Below, piece by piece: positions 13,701 through 24,920 of a stretch of DNA of 64,000 nucleotides. The stretch's first letter is position 1. The number at the start of each line of letters is the position of its first letter. A program made the translations under genes and the position numbers. Source of the stretch: Moringa oleifera (taxonomy: Eukaryota; Streptophyta; Magnoliopsida; Brassicales; Moringaceae); assembly GCA_021397835.1 (NCBI GenBank), contig JAJFZO010000902.1, positions 41,001 to 105,000 on the forward strand. Direction: 5' to 3'. The notes beneath the pieces are model-generated. The model had not been told where the DNA came from. It worked only from the letters and a program-made list of their open reading frames with translations, and ran no database searches.

Positions 13701-16700
13701 ATGAGGCCTTGGCAGCAGGGGTATCACGCCTTTCCCAGGCTGGCCGTGTGGCTCGCTCATTGCTAATGGCCGACGATAATGTCGTCGATCGCGCTGCGCA
13801 ACGAGTCCACCGAGGCAAGCCTGGGCATCGGGATCCTGCTCTGCATCCATCGCTTCGAGGGCCTGTAACGAAGCACTCCGCATGCACAGAATCCCCTCAG
13901 TGATTTGGCCTTCGCGTAGCATGCATCATCGTGAGCTTTGCCGCCCACACCGTCGAGTTTTTCTAGCTACATCCCAGCTCATTATACTATAATTTATCTC
14001 GTTTCATTGCCCACGTTTTTCCCACCAATGAGGCGTTAGCAATAGGGGTGTAACGCCTTGCCCAGGCTAGCTGTCTGGCTCGCTTGTTGCTAACGGCCGA
14101 CGATCGTGTCGTCGATCGCGCTGCGCAACGAGTCCGCCTAGGTAAGCTTGGGTGTTGGGATGAAGCCCCGCATCCGCCGCCTCGAGAGCCTGCAATGAAG
14201 CACTCCGCATGCTAAAAATCACCCCAGTGATTTGGCTCTAGCGTAGCATGCATCATCGTTAGGTTCACCGCCCACACAGCTGAGCTTGTGTAGCCACATC
14301 GCAGCTCATTGTCCCACGATTTTTCTAATTTCGTTGCTCGTGTTTTTCCCACTGATGAGGCCTTGGCAGCAGGGGTGTCACGCCTTGCCCAGTCTGGCCG
14401 TGTGGCTCGCTCATTGCCAACGGCCGACGATCGTGTTGTCGATCGTGCTGCGCAACGAGTCTGCCGAGGCAAGCCTGGGCGTCAGTATCCAGCTTTACAT
14501 CCGCCACCTCGTTGGCCTACGACGAAGCACTCTGCATGCTAAACATCCCCCCAGCGATTTGGCCCTCGCGTAGCATGCATCATCGTTAGGTTCGCAGGTG
14601 TTAGGTTCGCAGCCCACACCGTCGAGCTTGTGTAGCCACATCCCAGCTCATTATCCCACGATTTTTTTAATTTCGTTGCCCGTGTTTTTCCCACCGATGA
14701 GGCCTTGGAAGGAGGGGTGTCACGCCTTGCCCAGGCTGGCTGTGTGGCTCGCTCATTGCTAACGGCCGATGATCATGTCGTCGATCGCACTGCACAACGA
14801 GTCCGCCAAGGCAAGCCTGGGCGTCGGGATCCAGCTTTACATCCGCCAACACGTTGGCCTGTGACGAGGCACTCCGCATGCTCAAAATCCCCCCAGCGAT
14901 TTGCCCTCGCGTAGCATGCATCATCGTTAGCTTCGCCACCCACACCGTTGAGCTTGTGTAGCGACATCCCAGCTCATTATCCCACGATTTTCCTCATTTT
15001 GTTGCCCCCATTTTTCCCACCGATTAGGCATTGGCAGCAGAGGTGTCACGCCTTGCCCAGACTGACCGTGTGGCTCGATCATTGCTAACGACCGACGATC
15101 GTGTCGTTGATCGCGCTGCGCAACGAGTCCGCCTAGGCAAACCTAGGCGTCGGGATCCAGCCTCGCATCCACCGCCTCGAGGGCCTGCGACGAAGCACTC
15201 CGCATGCTCAAAATCCCCCCAACGATTTGGCCCTCGCGTAGCATGCATCATCGTTAGGTTCGCAACCCACACCGTCGAGCTTGTGTAGCCACATGCCAGC
15301 TCATTATCCCATGATTTTTCTCATTTCGTTGCCCTCGTTTTTTCCACTGATGAGGCCTTTGCAGCAGACGTGTCGCGTCTTGCCCAGGCTGGCCGTGTGG
15401 CTCGCTCATTGCTAACGGCCGACGATCGTGTCGATCATCACGCTGCGCAACGAGTCCACCTAGCCAAACCTGGGCGTTGGATCCAGCCCCGCATCCGCTT
15501 CCTCGAGGGCCTATGACGAAGCACTTCGCATGATCAAAATACCCCCAGCGATTTGGCCCACGCGTAGCATGCATCATTATTAGATTCGCCGCCCAACCCA
15601 ACGAGCTTGTATAGCCACATCCCAGCTCATTATCCCATTATTTTTCTCATTTCGTTGCCCACATTTTTCCTACCGATGAGGCCTTGGCAGCAAGGGTGCC
15701 TAGGCTGGCCGTGTGGCTCGCTCATTGCTAACGATCGACGATCGTGTCGTCGATCGCGCTGCGCAATGAGTCCGCCTAGGGAAACCTTGGCGTCAGGATC
15801 AAGCCCCGCTTCTGCCGCCTCGAGGGCCTGCGACGAAGCACTCCGCATGCTCAAAATCCCCCCAGTGATTTGTCCCTCGCGTAGCATGCATCATCGTTAG
15901 GTTCGTCGCCCACACCATCGAGCTAGTGTAGACACATCCTAGCTCATTATCCCACAATTTTTCTCATTTCATTGCCCCTGTTTTTTCCACCAATGAGGCG
16001 TTGGCAGCAGAGGTGTCACGCCTTGCCCAGGCTGGCCGTGTGGCTCGCTCATCGCTAACGGTCGACGATCGTGTCTTCGATCGTGCTGCGCAACGAGTCC
16101 ACCTAGGCAAGCCTGGGCATCGGGATCCTACCCTGCATCCACTAGTTCGAGAGCCTACGACGAAGCACTCCGCATGCTCAAAATCCCCCTAGCAATTCGG
16201 CCCTCGCGTAGCATGCATCATCGTTAGCTTCGCTGCCCACACCATCGAGTTTGTGTAGCCACATCCCAGCTCATTATCCCACGATTTCTCTCATTTCGTT
16301 GCCCACATTTTTCCCACCAATGAGGCCTTAGCAACAGGGGTGTCACGCCTTGCCCAGGCTGGCTGTCGGGCTCGCTTGTTGCTAACGACCGACTATCGTG
16401 TCGTTGATCGTGCTGCGCAACGAGTCTGCCTAGGTAAGCCGCGGCATCGGGATGCCATCCTGCATCCGCCGCCTCGAGGGCTTGTGACGAAGCACTCTGC
16501 ATGCTCAAAATCCCCCCAGCGATTTTGCCCTCGCGTAGCATGCATCATCATTAGCTTCGCCGCCCATACCGTCGAGCTTGTGTAGCCACATCCCAGCTCA
16601 TTATCCCTCGATTTTTCTCATTTCGTTGCCCATGTTTTTTCCACCGATGAGGCCTTGGCAACAGAGGTGTCCAGGTTGGCCGTGTGGCTCGCTCATTACT

Positions 16701-16903
16701 AACGGCAGACGATCGTGTCGTCGATCGCGCTGTGCAACGAGTCCTCCTAGGCAAGCCTGGGTGTCGGGATCAAGCCCCACATCCGTCGCCTCGAGAGCCT
16801 GCGACGAAGCACTTCGCATGCTCAAAATTCCCCCAGCGATTTGGCCCTCGCGTAGCATGCATCATCGTTAGGTTCACCGCCCACATCGTCTTGCTTGTGT
16901 AGC

Positions 16904-17047
16904 CACATCCCAGCTCATTATCCCACGATTTTTCTAATTTTGATGCCCGTGTTTTTCCCACAAGCTCAAAATCCCCCCAGCGATTTGGCCCTCGCGTAGC
17001 ATGCATCATCGTTAGCTTCGCCGCACACACCGTCGAGTTTGTGTAGC
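16904..17047 (+). repeat. Truncated Sat1 monomer, 144 bp (block L copy)
   Basis: This monomer jumps from the TTTTTCCCAC motif straight to AAGCTCAAAATCC at about 16,961, losing roughly 180 bp including the CGATCG and CTCGAG segments. The same truncation with the same junction is at 30,964-31,107 in block R. Related monomers at about 38,240-38,565 and 39,525-39,850 are full length and show the undeleted form. Confidence 0.9.
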
Positions 17048-17700
17048 CACATCTCAGCTCATTATCCCACGATTTTTCTCATTTCGTTGCCCCTGTTTTT
17101 TCCACTGATTAGGACTTGGCAATAGAGGTGTCACGCCTTGCCCAGACTGGCCGTGTAGCTCACTCATTGCGAACGGCCTACGATCGTGTCGTCGATCGCA
17201 CTGCGCAACGAGTCCGCCTAAGCAAACCTGGCCGTTGGGATCCAGCCCAGCATCCGCCGCCTCAAGGGCCTACGACAAAGCACTCCGCATGCTTAAAATC
17301 CCTCCAGTGATTTGGCCCTCGCGTAGCATGCATCATCGTTAGCTTCGCCGCACACACCGTCGAGTTTGTGTAGCCACATCTCAGCTCATTATCCCACGAT
17401 TTTTCTCATTTCGTTGCCCCTGTTTTTCCCACCGATTAGGACTTGGCAGTAGAGGTGTCACGCCTTGCCCAGACTGGCCGTGTAGCTCGCTCATTGCGAA
17501 CGGCCGACGATCGTGTCGTCGATCGCGCTGCGCAACGAGTTCGCGTATGCAAACCTTGCCGTTGGGATCCAGCCCAGCATCCACCGCCTCGAGGGCCTGC
17601 GACTAAGCACTCCGCATGCTTAAAATCCCTCCAGCAATTTGGCCCTCGCGTAACATGCATCATCGTTAGGTTCGCAGGTCCACACCGTCAAGCAGATGTA
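17048..17700 (+). repeat. Two adjacent near-identical Sat1 monomers (extra copy in block L)
   Basis: The monomers with the shared markers GATTAGGACTTGGCA and GTAGCTC repeat at a spacing of 327 bp (landmarks 17,116 and 17,443). Block R has only one monomer of this type (landmark 31,176), which changes the L-to-R offset from 14,060 to 13,733. A single-monomer duplication in L or deletion in R explains this. Confidence 0.8.
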
Positions 17701-19556
17701 GCTACATCCCAGCTCATTATCCCATGATTTTTCTCATTTCGTTGCCCCTGTTTTTCCCACCGATTAGGACTTGGCAGTAGAGGTGTCACGCCTTTCCCAG
17801 GCTGGCCGTGTGGCTTGCTCATTGCTAACGGTTGACGATAGTGTCGTCGATCGCCCTGCGCAACGAGTCCGCCTAGGCAAACCTAGGTGTCGGGATCAAG
17901 CCCCGCATCCGCCGCCTCGAGAGCCTGCGACGAAGCACTCCGCATGCTCAAAATCCCCCCAGCGGTTTCTCCCTCGCGTAGCATGCATCATCGTTAGGTT
18001 CGCTGCCCACACCATCGAGCTTGTGTAGCCACATAACCAAACTCATTATCCCACGATTTTTCTAATTTCGATGCCCGTGTTTTTCCCACCGTTGAGGCCT
18101 TGGCTGCAGGGGTGTCACGCCTTGCCCAGGCTCGCCGTGTGGCTTGCCCATTGCTAACGGCCGATGATCATGTCGTCGATCGCGCTGCGCAACGAGTCCG
18201 CCGAGGCAAGCCTGGGGGTTTGGATACAGCTGCACATCCGCCACCTCGTTGGCCTGCGACGAAGCACTCCGCATGCTCAAAATCCCTCTAGCGATTTGGC
18301 CCTCGCGTAGCATGCATCGTCGTTAGCTTCGCCGCCCACGCCGTCGAGCTTGTGTAGCCACATCCCAGCTCATTATCTCACAATTTTTCTCATTTCAATG
18401 TGCACATTTTTCCCACCGATGAGGCCTTGGTAGCAGGGATGCCACGCCTTTCCCAGGCTGGCCGTGTGGCTCGCTCATTGCTAATGGCTGACGATCGTGT
18501 CATCGATCGCGCTGTACAACGAGTCTGTCAAGGCAAACCTGGGCGTCGAGATCCAGCCCCGCATCCGCTGCCTCGAGGGCCTACGATGAAGCACTCCGCA
18601 TGCTCAAAATCGTCCTAGCGATTTGGCCCTCGCGTAGCATGCATCATCGTTAAGTTCGTAAGCCCACACCGTCAAGCAGGTGTAGCCACATCCCAGCTCA
18701 TTATCCCATGATTTTTCTCATTTTGTTGCCCACGTTTTTCCCACTGATGAGGCCTTCACAGCAGGGGTGTCACGCCTTTCCCAAGCCGACCGTGTGGCTC
18801 GCTAATTGCTAACGGTCGACGATAGTGTCGTCGATCGCGCTGCGCAACGAGCTCGCCTAGGCAAGCCTGGGAATCGGGATCCAGCCCCGCATCCGTCGCC
18901 TCGACGGCCTGCGACGAAGCACTCTGCATGCTCAAAATCCCTCCAGCGATTTGGCCGTCGCGTAGCATGCATCATTGTTAGGTTCGCAGCCCACACCGTC
19001 GAGCTCGTGTAGCCACATCCCAGCTCATTACCTCACGATTTTTCTAATTTCGTTGCCCGTGTTTTTCCCATCGATGAGGCCTTGGAAGGAGGGGTGTCAC
19101 ACCTTGCCCAGGCTGGCTGTGTTGCTCGCTCATTGCTAACGGTCGACGATAGTGTCGTCGATCGCGCTGCGCAACGAGCTCACCTAGGCAAGCCTGGGCA
19201 TCGGGATCCAGCCCCGCATCAGTCGCCTCGACGGCCTGCGACGAAGCACTCTGCAAGCTCAAAATCCCTCCAGCGATTTGGCCCTCGCGTAGCATGCATC
19301 ATCGTTAGGTTCGCAATCCCACACCGTCAAGCAGGTGTAGCCACATCCCAACTCATTATCCCATGATTTTTCTCATTTTGTTACCCACGTTTTTCCCACC
19401 GATGAGGCCTTCACAGCAGGGGTGTCACGCCTTTCCCAGGCCGACCGTGTGGCTCGCTAATTGCTAACGGTCGACGATAGTGTCGTCGATCGCGCTGCGC
19501 AACAAGCTCGCCTAGGCAAGCCTGAGCATCGGGATCCAGCCCCGTATCCGTCGCCT

Positions 19557-22500
19557 CTGCCCTCACGTAGCATGCATCATCGTTAGCTTCGCCGCCGACA
19601 CCATCGAGCTTGTCTAGCCACATCCTAGCTTATTATCCCACAATTTCTCTCGTTTCGTTGCCCATGTTTTTCCCACCGATGAGGCTTTGGAAGCAGGGGT
19701 GTCACGCCTTGCCCAGGCTGGCCATGTGGCTCGCTCGTTGCTAACGGCCAACGATTAGGTCATTGATCGCGATGCGCAACAAGTCTGCCTAGGCAAACCT
19801 GAGCGTCGAGATCCAACTCCACGTATGCAGCCTCGAGGGCCTGCGATGAAGTACTCCGCATGCTCGAAATCCCCTCATCGATTTGGCCGTCACGTAGCAT
19901 GCATCATCGTTAGCTTTGCCGCCCACACCATCGAGCTTGTCTGGCCATATCCCAGCTCATTATCCCACGATTATTCTCGCTTAGTTGCCCACGTTTTTCC
20001 CACCGATGAGGCCTTGGCAGAAGGGGTGCCATGGCCGGCCGTGTGGCTCGCTCATTGCTAACGGTCGATGATCGTGTCGTCGATCGCGTTGCGCAACGTG
20101 TCTGCCTAGGGAAGCCTAGAAGTTGGGATCCAGCCCCGCGTCCACCACCTCGAAGGCCTACGACGAAGCACTCTACATAATCGAAATCCCCCCAACGATT
20201 TGGCCCTCGCGTAGAATGCATCATCGTTAGGTTCGCCCATACCATCGTGTTGTCGATTGCGCCGCGCAACAAGTCCGCCTAAGCAAGCCCGAGCATCGAG
20301 ATCCCCCCACCTCTGCCACCTCGAGGGCCTGCGACGAAGCGCTCCGCATGCTCATAATCCCCCCAATAATTTGGCCCTCACGTAGCATGCATCATCGTTA
20401 ACTTTGCAGCCCATACCATCGAGCTTGTCTAGCCACATCCCAGCTCATTATCCCACGATTATTCTCACTTTGTTGCCCATGTTTTTCCCACCGATGAGGA
20501 CTTGGCAGCAGGGGTGCCAGGGCTGGCCGTGTGGCTCGCTCGTTGCTAATGGCCGACGATCGTGTCGTTGATCGCACTGCGCAACGAGTCCGCTTAGTAA
20601 AGCCTGAGCGTCGAGATCCAACCCCGTGTCCAGCGCCTCGAGGCCCTGCGACGAAGCACTCCACATGCTTAAAATCCCCCCAACGATTTGGCCTTCACGT
20701 ATCATGCATCATCGTTAGCTTGGTCGCCCACACCACCGAGCTTGTCTAGCGACAACCTAGCTCATTATGCCATGATTATTCTCGCTTCGTTGCCCACGTT
20801 TTGCCCACCGATGAGGCCTTGGCAGCAGGGGTGTCGAGGCTGGCCGTGTGGCTCGCTCGTTGCTAACGGTCGACGATCGGGTCGCCGATCGCGCTGGGCA
20901 ACGAGTCCGCCTAAGCAAGCCTGAGCGTCGAGATCCAACCGTACATCTACTGCCTCGAGGGCCTGCGACGAAGCACTCTGCATGCTCGAAATCCCCCCAA
21001 CGATTTTGCCCTCACGTAGCATGCATCATTGTTAGCTTCGTCGCCCGCACTATCGAGCTTGTCTAGCCACATCCCAACTCATTATCCCATGATTATTCTC
21101 GCTTCTTTGCCCACGTTTTTCCCACCGATGAGGCCTTGGCAGCAGGGGTGCCCAGGCTGTCCATGTGTCTCGCTCATTGCTTACAGCCGACGATCGTGTC
21201 GTCGATCGCGCTACGCAACGAGTCCGCCTAGGCAAGCCTAGAAGTTGGGATCTAGCCCCGCATCCATCACATCGAAGGCCTGCGACGAAGCACTCTAAAT
21301 GGTCCAAATACCGCCAGCGATTTGGCCTTCGCGTAGAATGCATCATCGTTAGCTTTGCCGCCCATACCATCGAGTTTGTCTAGCCACATCCCAGCTCATT
21401 ATCCCACAATATCTGTCGTTTCATTGCCCACGTTTTTCCCACCGATGAGGCTTTGGAAGCAGGGGTGTCACGCCTTGCCCAGGCTGGCCGTGTGGCTCGC
21501 TCGTTGCTAACGGTCGACGATCGGGTCATCGATCGCGATGCGCAACGAGTCCGCCTAGGCAAGCGTGAGTGTCGAGATCTAACCCCACGTCTGCTGCCTC
21601 GACGGCCTGGGACAAAGCACTCCGCATGCTCGAAATCCCCCCAACGATTTGGCCCTCACGTAGCATGCATCATCGTTAGCTTCGCCGCCCACACCATCGA
21701 GCTTGGCTAGCCACATCCCAGCTCATTATCCCATGATTATTCTCGCTTCGTTGCCCACGTTTTTTCCACCGATGAGGCCTTGGCAGCATGGGTGCCCAGG
21801 CTGGCCGTGTGGCTCGGTCGTTGCTAACGGTCGACGATCGTGTTGTGGATTGAGCCGCGCAACGAGTCCGCCTAGGCAAGCCCGAGGATCGAGATCCAAC
21901 CCCACGACTGTCGCCTCGAGGGCCTGCGACGAAGCACTCAGCATGCTCGTAATCCCCCCAACGATTTGGCCCTCACGTAGCATGCATCATCGTTACCTTC
22001 GCCGTCCACACCATCGAGCTTGCCTAGCCACATCTTAGCTCATTATGCACCGATTATTGTCGCTTTGTTGCCCATGTTTTTTCCACCGATGAGGCCTTGG
22101 CAGCAAGGGTGCCAAGGCTTGCCGTGTGGGTCGCTCATTGCTAACAGCTGACGATCGTGTCGTCGATCGTGCTGCGTAATGAGTCCGCCTACGCAAGCCT
22201 GAGCTCTAGATCCAACCCACGTCTGCCGCCTCAAGGGCCTGCGACGAAGCACTTTGCATGCTCGAAATCCCCCCAATGATTTGGCCCTCACGTAGCATGC
22301 ATCATCATTAGCTTCGTCGCCCACACCATCGAGCTTGTCTAGCCACTTCCCAGCTTATTATCCCACAATTTCTCTCGTTTCGTTGCCCATGTTTTTTCCA
22401 CCGATGAGACTTTGGCAGCAGGGATGTCACGCCTTGCCCAGGATGGCCGTGTGGCCCGCTCATTGCTAACAGCCGACGATCGCGATGCGCAACAAGTCTG

Positions 22501-23880
22501 CCTAGGCAAGCCTGAGCGTCGAGATCCAACCCCATGTCTGTCACCTCGAGGGCCTGCGACGAAGCGCTCCTCATGCTCGAAATCCCCCCAACGATTTGGC
22601 CCTCACGTAGCATGCATCATCCTTAGCTTCGCCGCCCACACCATCGAGCTTATCTAGCCACATCCCAGCTCATTATCCCACGATTATTCTCACTTCGTTG
22701 CCCATGTTTTTTCCACCGATGAGGCCTTGGCAGCAGGGGTGCCCAGGCTGGCCGTGTGGCTCGCTCGTTGCTAACGGCCAACGATCGTGTTGTCGATTGC
22801 GCTGCGCAACAAGTCTACCTAGGCAAGCCTGAGCGTCGAGATCCAACCCAACGTATGCAGCCTCGAGGGCCTGCAACGAAACACTCCGCATGCTCGAAAT
22901 CCCCCCAATGATTTGGCCGTCACGTAGCATGCATCATCGTTAGCTTTGCCACACACGCCATTGAGCTTGTCTAGCCACATCCCAGCTCATTATCCCATGA
23001 TTATTCTCGCTTTGTTGCCCACGTTTTTTTCCACCGATGAGGCCTTGACTGCAGGGGTGCCCAGGCTAGCCGTGTGGCTCGCTTGTTGCTAACGGCTGAC
23101 GATTGTGTTGTGGATTACGGTGAGCAACAAGTCTGCCTAGGCAAGCCTGAGCGTCGAGATCCAACCCCACGTATGTAGCCTCGAGGGCTTGCAACGAAGC
23201 ACTCCGCATGCTCGAAATCCCCCCAACGATTTGGCCGTCACGTAGAATGCATCATCGTTAGCTTCATCGCCCACACCATTGAGCTTATCTAGCCATATCC
23301 CAGCTCATTATCCCACGATTATTCTCGCTTAGTTGCCCATGTTTTTCCCACCGATGAGGCCTTGGCAGAAGGGGTGCCATGTCTGGCCGTGTGTCTCTCT
23401 TGTTGCTAACGGCCGACGATCGTGTCGTCGATCGCGTTGAGCAACGAGTCCGCCTAGGCAAGCCTAGAAGTTGGGATCCAGCCTTGCGTCCACCACCTCG
23501 AAGGCCTGCGACAAAGCACTCTGCATGCTCAAAATCCCCCCAACGATTTGGCCCTTGCGTAGAATGCATCATCCTCAGGTTCGCTGCCCATACCATCGAG
23601 TTTGTCTAGCCACTTCCCAACTCATTATCCCACAATATCTCTCGTTTTGTTGCCCACGTTTTTCGCACCGATGAGGCCTTGGCAGCAGTGGTGTCACGCC
23701 TTGCCCAGGCTGGCCGTGTGGCTCGCTCATTGCTAACAGTCGACGATCGTGTTGTCGATTGCGCCGCGCAACGAGTCTGCCTAGGCAAGCCTGAGCGTCG
23801 AGATCCAACCCAATGTATGCAGCCTCGAGGGCCTGCAACGAAGCACTCCGCATGCTCGAAATCCCCCCAATGATTTGGCC
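19557..23880 (+). repeat. Sat1 subfamily S block (~13 monomers)
   Basis: Monomers here share variants that are rare elsewhere in Sat1: GATTATTCTCGCTT in place of GATTTTTCTCATTT, GAGCTTGTCTAGCC in place of GAGCTTGTGTAGCC, CTCACGTAGC in place of CTCGCGTAGC, GAGATCCAACC, and CTCGAAATCC in place of CTCAAAATCC. The change of type is abrupt at both ends. The left edge (19,556) also lacks about 53 bp of monomer. The right edge lies within the shared stretch TTTGGCCCTC near 23,880. Individual monomers vary between GATTATT and CAATTTCTCTCG forms. Confidence 0.87.
19935..20417 (+). repeat. Deleted Sat1 monomer pair in the S block (~482 bp)
   Basis: At about 20,238-20,252 the sequence passes from CCCATACCATCG directly to TGTTGTCGATTGCGCC, omitting the end of one monomer and the start of the next (about 165 bp). 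ATCG is present at both parental break sites, as the intact version near 23,745 shows, so the deletion fits a short-homology event. Confidence 0.8.
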
Positions 23881-24920
23881 CTCGCGTAGCATGCATCATC
23901 GTTAGGTTCGCCACCCACACCGTCGAGCTTGTGTAGCCACATAACCCAGCTCATTATCTCACGATTCTTCTAATTTCGATGCCCGTGTTTTTTCCACCGA
24001 TGAGGCCTTGGCTGCAGGGGTGTCACGCCTTGCCCAGGCTTGCCGTTTGGCTCGCTCATTGCTAACGGTCGATGATCGTGTCGTCGATCGCGCTGCGCAA
24101 CGAGTCCACCGAGGCAAGCCTGGGGGTTTGGATAAAGCTTCACATCCGCCACCTCGTTGGCCTGCGACGAAGCACTCCGCATGCTCAAAATCCCCATAGC
24201 GATTTAGCCCTCGCGTAGCATGTATCATCGTTAGCTTCGCTGCCCACGCCTTCGAGCTTATGTAGCCACATCCCAGCTCATTATCTCACGATTTTTCTCA
24301 TTTCGTTGCCCACATTTTTCCCACCGATGAGGCCTTGGCAGCAGTGATGCCACGCCTTGCCCAGGCTAGCCCTGTTGCTCGTTCATTGCTAACGGTCGAT
24401 GATCGTGTCGTCGATCGCGCTGCGCAACGAGTCCGCCTAGGCAAGCCTGGGCATCGGGATCTAGCCCCACATCCGTCGTCTCGAGGGCCTGCGATGAAGC
24501 ACTCCGCAATCTCAAAATCCCCCCAACGATTTGGCCCTCGCATAGCATGCATCATCGTTAGCTTCGCCGCCCACACCGTCGAGTTTGTGTAGCCGCATCC
24601 CAGCTCATTATCCCATGATTTCTCTCATTTCGTTGCCCACATTTTACCCACCAATAAGGCCTTAGCAACAGGGGTGTCCCGCCTTGCCCAGGCTGGCTGT
24701 GGGGCTCGCCTGTTGCTAACGGTCGACGATCGTGTCGTCGATCGCGCTGCGCAACGAGTCTGCCTAGGCAAGCATTGGCATCGGGATCCCACCCTGCATC
24801 CGTCGCCTCGAGGGCTTGCGACGAAGCACTCCGCATGCTCAAAATCCCCCCAGCGATTTGGCCCTCGCGTAGCATGCATCATCATTAGCTTCACCGCCCA
24901 TACCGTCGAGCTTGTGTAGC

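Larger units (their letters stand above)
7738..19556 (+). repeat. Sat1 block L: left copy of a large intra-satellite duplication
   Basis: Monomer order and private variants match block R (23,881-32,633). The offset is 16,143 bp at the left end, falls to 15,816 after a one-monomer difference, rises to about 17,070 after extra monomers in R, then is 14,060 over 14.15-17.0 kb, 13,733 and finally 13,077. Private markers shared by both copies include a 15-bp tandem duplication (14,585-14,612 and 28,645-28,672) and a 144-bp truncated monomer (16,904-17,047 and 30,964-31,107). L is 11.8 kb and R 8.75 kb because R has lost about 3 kb and several single monomers while gaining others. L ends abruptly where subfamily S begins. 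Confidence 0.88.
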
